From positions 62,001 to 126,000 of the forward strand of contig NZ_JAUQON010000015.1 of assembly GCF_030580955.1 (NCBI RefSeq): a stretch of DNA of 64,000 bases, in the 5' to 3' direction. The stretch is from Hymenobacter convexus. Lineage in GTDB: Bacteria; Bacteroidota; Bacteroidia; Cytophagales; Hymenobacteraceae. This document shows positions 57,981-64,000 of this stretch, one piece after another (the stretch's first letter is position 1; each line of letters begins with the position of its first letter). The notes beneath the pieces are model-generated. The model searched no databases and was not told the DNA's origin. It worked only from the letters and a program-made list of their open reading frames with translations. Both the position numbers and the translations under genes were made by a program.

Positions 57981-58516
57981 AAAGCCGGATAGCACGGGCC
58001 TATCCGCATGGCTCGCGGTGCATTGTGCATCATACCCGAACGGTTCGCCGCATCTTCGATTGCCCTATCCAAAAAATAGCCTTGTACCGAACCGGCAAGC
58101 GCGATAAGGACCTGGACTTTGAAATTGCGAATCCTAGCGGCCGCGACTTCTATACCATTGCGGTTGATGGCTGCCTGTACCCAACCTCAAAGTCGCCCAA
58201 ACGCTGCGATTATGCCGTGTTCTGGAACGAGAGCATTGCCTTTATCGAATTCAAGCTGGGCCAGCCAGTAGGCAGAACGACTAAAGTTCCTGACCGCATC
58301 CAACAAGCGTTAAATCAGCTTATCCCAACTATCAAGCGGTTTGAACAGCATGGCGTTTTTCTCGATGAAACCAAAGTAGAAGCCATTGCTTTTGTCAGTC
58401 GTCGCCTAGCCCGCCCACTCAACACCATTTCCGTACAGGCCGCGAAGGATAAATTGAAAACGGCCTTTCCGACTTTAAAAGTAAAATTCAAAGTCACCAA
58501 GTCTAGAACTATCTAA
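57977..58516 (+). CDS. Small protein with PD-(D/E)XK-like motif, partner of the ATPase
   Basis: 179 residues, starting in the ATGA overlap. No named family was recognised. The central segment has CDYAVFWNESIAFIEFKLGQ, in which D78 and E91-x-K93 have the order and spacing of a PD-(D/E)XK nuclease core; E49 in DLDFEIANPSGRD could be the upstream acidic residue. The rest includes GRTTKVPDRIQQALNQL and VEAIAFVSRRLARPLN, with a basic C-terminus (KVKFKVTKSRTI). Translational coupling to an ATPase suggests that the two act as a complex, with the ATPase sensing a trigger and this protein cutting nucleic acid. This is inferred; the motif alone is short. Confidence 0.7.
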   Translation: MKSRIARAYPHGSRCIVHHTRTVRRIFDCPIQKIALYRTGKRDKDLDFEIANPSGRDFYTIAVDGCLYPTSKSPKRCDYAVFWNESIAFIEFKLGQPVGRTTKVPDRIQQALNQLIPTIKRFEQHGVFLDETKVEAIAFVSRRLARPLNTISVQAAKDKLKTAFPTLKVKFKVTKSRTI

Positions 58517-58522
58517 ACGCAA

Positions 58523-58556
58523 AGAAGCCCCCGCAGCACTGGCTACAGGGGCTTCT
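58523..58556. terminator. Rho-independent terminator
   Basis: The hairpin AGAAGCCCC / GGGGCTTCT with a 16-base loop lies between the convergent nuclease-like gene and dxs. It can serve either. Confidence 0.75.
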
Positions 58557-58583
58557 CTCGTTTCTAAAGCGGCGGCGCGGAAC

Positions 58584-60530
58584 CTACCGCAGCACCGTCA
58601 CCAGCGCGTCCGTGGCCACCTTCGCGCTTAGCTCGCGCACGGCGGCGGCAATGCCGGCGGCATCGAAGCCGCACTCTTTGTAGAGCTCGTCCTGGGTGCC
58701 GTGCTCCACCACGCGGTCGGGAATGCCGAGGCGGCGCACCGGCAGGTGGAAGCCGTGGTCGGTGAGGAATTCGAGCACGGCCGAGCCGAAGCCGCCGGGC
58801 AGGCAGCCGTCTTCTACGGTCACGATGGCGCGGTAGCGGCGGGCGATGTCGCGCAGCATTTCCTCGTCCAGCGGCTTGCAGAAGCGCATGTCGTAGTGGC
58901 CCGCGTCGAGGCCTTCGGCGGCCAGCGTTTCGGTGGCCTTCACGGCGTAGTTGCCGATGTGGCCGATGCTGAGGATGGCTACACCGCCCTCTTCGCCTTC
59001 GCGCACCACGCGGCCCGTGCCGATGGCCACGCGCTGCAGCGGTGTGCGCCACTGCGGCATCACGCCCTCGCCGCGCGGGTAGCGGATGCTGAACGGGCCG
59101 GCGTTTTCGGGCAGGGTGGCGGTGTACATCAGGTTGCGCAGCTCCTGCTCGTTCATCGGGGCCGACACCACGATGTTGGGGATGCAGCGCATGTAGGCCA
59201 GGTCGTAGCAGCCGTGGTGGGTGGGGCCGTCGGCGCCCGCAAAGCCGGCGCGGTCGAGGCAGAACACCACGTGCAGGTTTTGCAGGGCCACGTCGTGCAC
59301 CACCTGGTCGTAGCCCCGCTGCATGAACGAGGAGTAGATGTTGCAGAACGGAATGAGCCCCTGCGTGGCCAGGCCGGCCGAAAACGTGACGGCGTGCTGC
59401 TCGGCAATGCCCACGTCGAAAGCGCGGTCGGGCATGGCGGCCATCATCAGGTTCAGCGACGAGCCCGAGGGCATGGCCGGCGTCACACCCATGATTTTAG
59501 CGTTGGCCTCGGCCAGTTCCACCAGCGTGTGGCCGAACACGTCCTGGTACTTAGGCGGCTGGGGCTTCTCGGGCGTTTTCTTGTAAATCTCGCCCGTGAT
59601 TTTGTCGAACAAACCCGGCGCGTGCCACAGCGTCTGGTCTTTTTCGGCCAGTGCGTAGCCCTTGCCCTTCACCGTCACGCAGTGCAGGATTTTGGGGCCG
59701 GGAATGGTTTTCAGGTCATTCAGGATGGTGACGAGGTGTTGCACGTCGTGGCCATCCACGGGGCCGAAATAACGGAATTTCAGCGCCTCGAACAGGTTGC
59801 TTTGCTTGAGCAGGGTGGCCTTCATGGCGGCCTCTACTTTGCGGGCAATCTGCTGGGGGTTGGGGCCAAATTTCGAGAGCTTGCCGAGCACGTTCCATAG
59901 CTCGTCGCGCACCTTGTTGTAGGTGCGGGAGGTAGTGATGTCGGTGAGGTATTCCTTGAGCGCGCCCACGTTGGGGTCGATGCTCATGCAGTTGTCATTC
60001 AGAATGACCAGCAGGTTAGAATTGGCCACGCCGGCGTGGTTCAGGGCTTCGAAAGCCATGCCGGCCGTCATGGCGCCGTCGCCGATGACGGCGATGTGCT
60101 GCCGGTCCTTCTCGCCCTTGTAGTCCGAGGCCACCGCCATGCCCAGCGCCGCCCCGATGCTGGTGCTGCTGTGGCCCACGCCGAAGGCGTCGTACTCGCT
60201 CTCGCTGCGCTTGGGGAAGCCCGACATGCCGTGGTAGCGGCGGTTGGTGGGAAAACGGTCGCGCCGGCCGGTCAGAATTTTGTGGCCGTAAGCCTGATGG
60301 CCCACGTCCCACACCAGCTGGTCGTAGGGCGTGTTGAAGACGTAGTGCAGGGCCACGCTCAGCTCGACCACGCCGAGCGAGGCGCCGAAGTGCCCGCCGT
60401 AGATGCTCACCGAATCGATGATAAACTCACGCAGCTCAGTGCTCAGCTGGACTAATTGCTCGGGAGCGAGCTTTTTGAGGTCGTCGGGCGAGTCAATCGC
60501 CGCGAGCAGCGGGCCGGGTTCAACTATCAT
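58584..60530 (-). CDS. dxs: 1-deoxy-D-xylulose-5-phosphate synthase
   Basis: 648 residues from ATG 60530. It joins pyruvate and glyceraldehyde 3-phosphate, the first step of the MEP isoprenoid pathway, using thiamine diphosphate. Motifs: WDVGHQAYGHKILTGRRD, the ThDP/Mg2+ motif VIGDGAMTAGMAFEALNHAG with ILNDNCMSI, VGIAEQHAVTFSAGLATQG with the catalytic glutamate, GFAGADGPTHHGCYD, and the C-terminal VTVEDGCLPGGFGSAVLEFL. Length and motifs are standard. The promoter is at 60600-60607. It is a core gene that marks the right border of the ATPase-nuclease insertion. Confidence 0.97.
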   Translation of the reverse strand: MIVEPGPLLAAIDSPDDLKKLAPEQLVQLSTELREFIIDSVSIYGGHFGASLGVVELSVALHYVFNTPYDQLVWDVGHQAYGHKILTGRRDRFPTNRRYHGMSGFPKRSESEYDAFGVGHSSTSIGAALGMAVASDYKGEKDRQHIAVIGDGAMTAGMAFEALNHAGVANSNLLVILNDNCMSIDPNVGALKEYLTDITTSRTYNKVRDELWNVLGKLSKFGPNPQQIARKVEAAMKATLLKQSNLFEALKFRYFGPVDGHDVQHLVTILNDLKTIPGPKILHCVTVKGKGYALAEKDQTLWHAPGLFDKITGEIYKKTPEKPQPPKYQDVFGHTLVELAEANAKIMGVTPAMPSGSSLNLMMAAMPDRAFDVGIAEQHAVTFSAGLATQGLIPFCNIYSSFMQRGYDQVVHDVALQNLHVVFCLDRAGFAGADGPTHHGCYDLAYMRCIPNIVVSAPMNEQELRNLMYTATLPENAGPFSIRYPRGEGVMPQWRTPLQRVAIGTGRVVREGEEGGVAILSIGHIGNYAVKATETLAAEGLDAGHYDMRFCKPLDEEMLRDIARRYRAIVTVEDGCLPGGFGSAVLEFLTDHGFHLPVRRLGIPDRVVEHGTQDELYKECGFDAAGIAAAVRELSAKVATDALVTVLR

Positions 60531-60844
60531 CGGGGCAGGCGTGGTGGGATGGTGACGGTGTGTAACCGCCTGACCCGCTAAAAGATTGTGGGGCCGGCAC
60601 AAAGGTACGACACCGAACGAAGTGCGGTTGTTGGGGAGCGGCAGAATCGGGCCCCTGGTCGGGATTTGAGCGTTGATAATCTAGTTTTTGGCTGGGCGCC
60701 CGGCGTTCGTCCGGACCTTTGCGTATCGGCAAGCCGATTCATGCCTTTGCTTGTTTACCTCGATATAACCACAATAACCCAAAAATAAAGACGCTGGATG
60801 CAACCTCCGGCTACCTCGACGGCACTTTGGCCGTTATGTATTGT
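60531..60844. other. Divergent intergenic region of dxs and the receptor gene
   Basis: About 310 bases with no gene. It holds the dxs promoter at 60600-60607 and, for the rightward gene, only weak candidates such as GACCTTTG near 60713. No palindromic repeat occurs here. Confidence 0.55.
60600..60607 (-). promoter_or_regulatory. -10 element of dxs
   Basis: TACCTTTG on the minus strand, 70 bases before the chosen dxs start, matches TAnnTTTG. Confidence 0.65.
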
Positions 60845-63787
60845 ATGAAACGAAATGTACCGGCTACGGCCGTCCTGCTTACGGCCCTGTTGGGCGCTTC
60901 CCACCTGGCCTCGGGCCAACAAACCCCGGGCGCGGGCGGCCGGCCGGCCACGGCAGCCGCGCCGCGCACCGCCGCCGGCCGTGTCTCGGGCACGGTGACC
61001 GATGCCGCCACCGGCAAACCCGTGTCCTACGCCTCGGTGGCGGTGCTTGATGCCAACGGCAGCCCCGTGAACGGCGGCGTGTGCGGCGACGACGGCAAGT
61101 TTGTGCTGCCCGGCATTCCGGCCGGCACCTACACGGTGCAGGTGAGCTTTGTGGGCTACAAGAATGAGGACCGCCCGGGCGTGGTGGTGACGGCCGGCAA
61201 TGCCACCGATTTGGGCACAGTGAAACTGGCGGTTTCGGCCCAGAAGCTGGGCGAAGTTGTGGTGACCGGCCAAAAAGCCATCATTGAGGAGCGGGTAGAC
61301 CGCACCGTGTACAACGCCGAAAACGACCAGACCACCCGCGGCGGCGACGCCACCGACGTGCTCAAGCGCGTGCCCATGCTCAGCGTGGACCTCGACGGCA
61401 ACGTGAGCTTGCGCGGCAGCTCCAGCATCCGGGTGCTCATCAACAACAAGCCCTCGACCATTGCCGCCAACAGCATCGCCGACGCGCTGAAGCAGATTCC
61501 GGCCGACCAGATTAAGTCGGTGGAGGTTATTACCTCGCCCTCGGCCAAGTACGACGCCGAAGGCTCGGGCGGCATCATCAACATCATCACCAAAACCAAC
61601 AACCTGAAAGGCGCCACGCTGGGCGTGAACGTGAGCGCGGGCCTGCGCAACAGCAACCTGGGCCTGCAAGGCAGCCTGCGCACCGGTAAAATGGGCTTCT
61701 CGCTGAGCGGCTTCGGCCGGGGCCAGTACAACACGCCGGGCGAGTTCAGCAACACGCAGGTGACCCGTAGCCTGGGCACCGGCGCGGCCACCACCACGGT
61801 GCAAAACGCTAATTCGCGCCAGCAGGGCATTTTCGGACGCTACTCCCTGGGCTGGGACTACGACATCAACAAGTCGAACTCCCTGCAGGCGGCCGTGAGC
61901 TACGGCCAGCGCAGCGGCAACAACTACCAAGACGGCCTTTCGCGCCTCACCTACAGCGGGGCCACCGCCACGGGCGCGCCCATCGGCACCGACCTGCGCG
62001 ATACCTATTCTGAGGACCTGTCGGGCACAGTGGACGCCAGCCTGAACTACACGCACAGCTTCGAGAAGCCGCAGCACGAAATCAGCCTGCTGACCTTGTT
62101 CAGCCGCAACGACCGCACCAACAGCTTCACCAACACCATCTTCCAGTCGAGCGACCCGCGCAGCCCGTCGCGCATCGTCAACGACAACCCCAGCTACAAC
62201 GAGGAATACACCGTGCAGCTGGACTACCAGAACCCCATCAGCAAAACGCAGATGCTGGAGCTGGGCGCCAAGAATATACTGCGCCTGGTGAACTCCGATT
62301 ACGCCACTACCTCGTACGGAGCCAACGGCGAGGTGCTGCCCGCCGTGGGCCTGCTCTCGGCCAGCAACGTGTTCAACTACCGCCAGAACGTGACGGCCGG
62401 CTACGCGGCCTACACCCTGAATCTCCCCAAGGGCTTCACCCTAAAACCGGGCCTGCGCTACGAATACACCACCATCGACGCCAGCTTTGCCAAATCCGAA
62501 GCGGCCAACATCCCGGACTACGACGTGCTGGTGCCGAGTGTGAACGTGTCGCGCAAGCTGGCCAATGGCAACCTGGTGAAGCTGGCTTACAACCGCCGCA
62601 TCCAGCGCCCCTCGCTGCAGTTCCTAAACCCCAACGTGAACGCGCAGAACCCCAAGAACGTGAGCCAGGGTAACCCCTACCTCTCGCCCGAATACACCAA
62701 CAACTACGAGTTGGGCTACAACACGCTGGTGAAGAAGGTGAACCTGAGCATGAGCGCATTTGTGCGCAACACCACGGGCTCGATTGAGGCCCTGCGCACG
62801 GTGCGCGGCGCCGATACGGTGTCGACCAACTACGCCAACATTGGCCAGCAAAACGCCTACGGCGGCAGCCTCAACGCCAACCTCAACGGCGCCAAGCTCA
62901 ACCTGAACGCGGGCACCGATTTTTACTATGCCACGCTCACCAACAACGTGCCCGACCGCAACTTCAACGCCTCCAACGAGGGCTTTGTGTTCAGCGGCCG
63001 CCTCGGGGGCTCCTACAACCTTACTCCGGTGTGGGGCATCCAGGCCTTTGCCTTTTACCGCGGGCGCCAAGTGCAACTGCAGGGCGACCAAAGCGGCTTC
63101 TACTTCTATACGTTGGGCATCAAGCGCGACTTTGCCGAGAAGCGCGGCAGCCTGGGCTTCGGGTTCGATAACTTTTTCACGCCCAAAATCACCATCCGCA
63201 ACAATGTGGTGTCGCCGCTCATCGACCAGGCCAGCCGCAACCAGCTGTCCACGTTGGGCTTCCGCGTCAACTTCAGCTACCGTGTTGGCAAGCTCACGGC
63301 TGGCCCCACGCGCCGTGGCAAGAGCGTGAACAACGACGACCTGAAGAGTGAAGGCGAAGGCGGCGGTGGCGGCGGCATGGATGCCGGCGGCGCCGGCGGC
63401 CAGGGTGGCGGTGGCGGGGCGCCTGGTGGCGGTGGTCGCCCAAGCGGCGCGGGCGGGCAGCGGCCCGCTGGCGCTCCGGGTGCAGCTCCCGGCGGCGCAG
63501 GTGCTCCGGCTGGTGCTCGGCCGGGTGGCTACCCGGGCCAGCGGCCCAGTGCGGCGCCGGCTGATAGCACGCTCAGCCGGCCCGCTACCGACAGCACCAG
63601 CGCGCCGGCCAATGGCCAGCGCCCTGGCGGCTTCCCCAACACGCAACGCCCCACGGCCCAGCCCGCCGACTCGACGCGTCGTCCGGCAACGCCGGCCCAA
63701 CCCACGAGCCCTATTAATGCGCCCTCGCCTGGTACTGCCACACCCAATGGCACTGTGCCGGCGGGCAGCCCCGGCGGCCGGCCCTAG
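60845..63787 (+). CDS. Large outer-membrane beta-barrel receptor with low-complexity tail
   Basis: 980 residues from ATG 60845 (ATG at 60836 is an alternative). After the signal (AVLLTALLGASHLASGQQ) comes a carboxypeptidase-regulatory-like domain (GRVSGTVTDAATGKPVSYAS to FVGYKNEDRPG). A TonB plug follows, with GEVVVTGQKAIIEERVDRTV, IRVLINNKPSTIAANSIADA and AKYDAEGSGGIINIITKTNN, then a beta-barrel of the OMP_b-brl_3 type. From about residue 840 the chain becomes rich in glycine, proline and alanine (AGGAGGQGGGGGAPGGGG and similar), and from about residue 905 has repeated PADSTxRPAT elements, ending PAGSPGGRP. A barrel normally ends with an aromatic residue at its last strand, so this ~130-residue tail is unusual. 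Confidence 0.85.
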   Translation: MKRNVPATAVLLTALLGASHLASGQQTPGAGGRPATAAAPRTAAGRVSGTVTDAATGKPVSYASVAVLDANGSPVNGGVCGDDGKFVLPGIPAGTYTVQVSFVGYKNEDRPGVVVTAGNATDLGTVKLAVSAQKLGEVVVTGQKAIIEERVDRTVYNAENDQTTRGGDATDVLKRVPMLSVDLDGNVSLRGSSSIRVLINNKPSTIAANSIADALKQIPADQIKSVEVITSPSAKYDAEGSGGIINIITKTNNLKGATLGVNVSAGLRNSNLGLQGSLRTGKMGFSLSGFGRGQYNTPGEFSNTQVTRSLGTGAATTTVQNANSRQQGIFGRYSLGWDYDINKSNSLQAAVSYGQRSGNNYQDGLSRLTYSGATATGAPIGTDLRDTYSEDLSGTVDASLNYTHSFEKPQHEISLLTLFSRNDRTNSFTNTIFQSSDPRSPSRIVNDNPSYNEEYTVQLDYQNPISKTQMLELGAKNILRLVNSDYATTSYGANGEVLPAVGLLSASNVFNYRQNVTAGYAAYTLNLPKGFTLKPGLRYEYTTIDASFAKSEAANIPDYDVLVPSVNVSRKLANGNLVKLAYNRRIQRPSLQFLNPNVNAQNPKNVSQGNPYLSPEYTNNYELGYNTLVKKVNLSMSAFVRNTTGSIEALRTVRGADTVSTNYANIGQQNAYGGSLNANLNGAKLNLNAGTDFYYATLTNNVPDRNFNASNEGFVFSGRLGGSYNLTPVWGIQAFAFYRGRQVQLQGDQSGFYFYTLGIKRDFAEKRGSLGFGFDNFFTPKITIRNNVVSPLIDQASRNQLSTLGFRVNFSYRVGKLTAGPTRRGKSVNNDDLKSEGEGGGGGGMDAGGAGGQGGGGGAPGGGGRPSGAGGQRPAGAPGAAPGGAGAPAGARPGGYPGQRPSAAPADSTLSRPATDSTSAPANGQRPGGFPNTQRPTAQPADSTRRPATPAQPTSPINAPSPGTATPNGTVPAGSPGGRP

Positions 63788-63813
63788 CCCAGCTACCAAA
63801 ATCGGACAAAGAG

Positions 63814-63846
63814 AACGTCATGCTGTGCCCAGCATGACGTTTTTTA
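63814..63846 (+). terminator. Hairpin terminator, short relative of family A
   Basis: AACGTCATGCTG / CAGCATGACGTT with a four-base loop and a T6 tail follows the receptor gene. The arms are the outermost bases of the family A palindromes, fused into a minimal hairpin. Confidence 0.85.
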
Positions 63847-63885
63847 TTAATCTTTCTTTAATCGGCCTGCTGCCTGTGCGCGCCC

Positions 63886-63893
63886 TACTTTTG
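63886..63893 (+). promoter_or_regulatory. -10 element
   Basis: TACTTTTG matches TAnnTTTG, 20 bases before the ATG at 63913. Confidence 0.6.
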
Positions 63894-63912
63894 CCAGCTA
63901 CGCCGTCCGCCA

Positions 63913-64000
63913 ATGACTAACCACCCCGTCACTTCGCCCGACGCCAACGACGCGCATTTCCTGCAGCGCCTGCGGCCCTCGCGGCTTATCCTGCCGGTGG
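63913..64000 (+). CDS. Start of an unidentified CDS (cut by the window edge)
   Basis: Only 29 residues are visible (MTNHPVTSPDANDAHFLQRL, then RPSRLILPV). A TAnnTTTG element precedes the ATG. The hydrophobic turn at LILPV after a basic segment may be the beginning of a membrane helix, but the fragment is too short for a family call. Confidence 0.5.
   Translation, partial: MTNHPVTSPDANDAHFLQRLRPSRLILPV

Overview
The window looks like a chromosomal segment of a GC-rich member of the Bacteroidota, most probably a Hymenobacter-like member of the Cytophagales. The evidence is six large proteins with type IX secretion (T9SS) or FlgD-like C-terminal domains, several TonB-dependent receptors, -10 elements of the form TAnnTTTG, a fused transaldolase/phosphoglucose isomerase, and the DUF1800/DUF1501 pair. 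No tRNA, rRNA, insertion sequence, prophage or CRISPR array was seen.

Layout. 1-1.7 kb: a cut-off AraC-type regulator with an HMA-like N-terminus, a small membrane protein, a thioredoxin-like protein and a tiny lipoprotein. 1.9-5.4 kb: a cobalamin (B12) island of riboswitch, BtuB-like receptor and beta-propeller lipoprotein resembling BtuG. 5.5-11.6 kb: metal transport, with a TonB-dependent receptor, an outer-membrane protein, an Nramp transporter behind a DtxR/MntR-like palindrome, and a divergent CDF efflux protein. 11.8-21.2 kb: four T9SS cargo proteins, including a secreted sugar dehydrogenase. 21.3-36.8 kb: mixed genes, including an acetyltransferase, a GH43-like hydrolase, a DNA glycosylase, a DUF5686-type protein, asd, a lamin-tail surface protein, the DUF1800/DUF1501 pair, a TonB C-terminal-domain protein, a hydrolase and a LacI-type regulator. 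37-53 kb: a pentose/arabinoside utilisation region with tal-pgi, GH43, GH127, GH27, GH51, araA, araD, araB and galM. 53.1-55.4 kb: a fifth T9SS cargo. 55.7-64 kb: an aldo/keto reductase, an ATPase-nuclease pair, dxs, a large beta-barrel receptor and the start of one more gene.

How the genes work together. The arabinose region encodes a route from extracellular arabinosides (GH43, GH51, GH127, GH27) through L-arabinose (GalM mutarotase, AraA, AraB, AraD) to xylulose 5-phosphate and, through Tal-Pgi, to central metabolism. A perfect 14-bp palindrome with a central CpG, typical of LacI-family operators, lies beside the -10 element of galM and inside the first codons of the GH43 gene. A LacI-type regulator is encoded at 35.7 kb. 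No SusC/SusD pair or sugar importer is visible.

The best candidates for something undescribed are these. (1) A compact two-gene operon (56760-58516) of an ABC/AAA-like ATPase and a small protein with a PD-(D/E)XK-like signature. The genes overlap by ATGA, have their own promoter and terminator, and sit between housekeeping genes. The ATPase has an AT-rich central block between GC-rich catalytic halves. It may be a defence module. (2) At least four families of long imperfect palindromes fill many intergenic gaps, including every gene junction but one in the arabinose run. Start codons were chosen by eye; no database search was possible.
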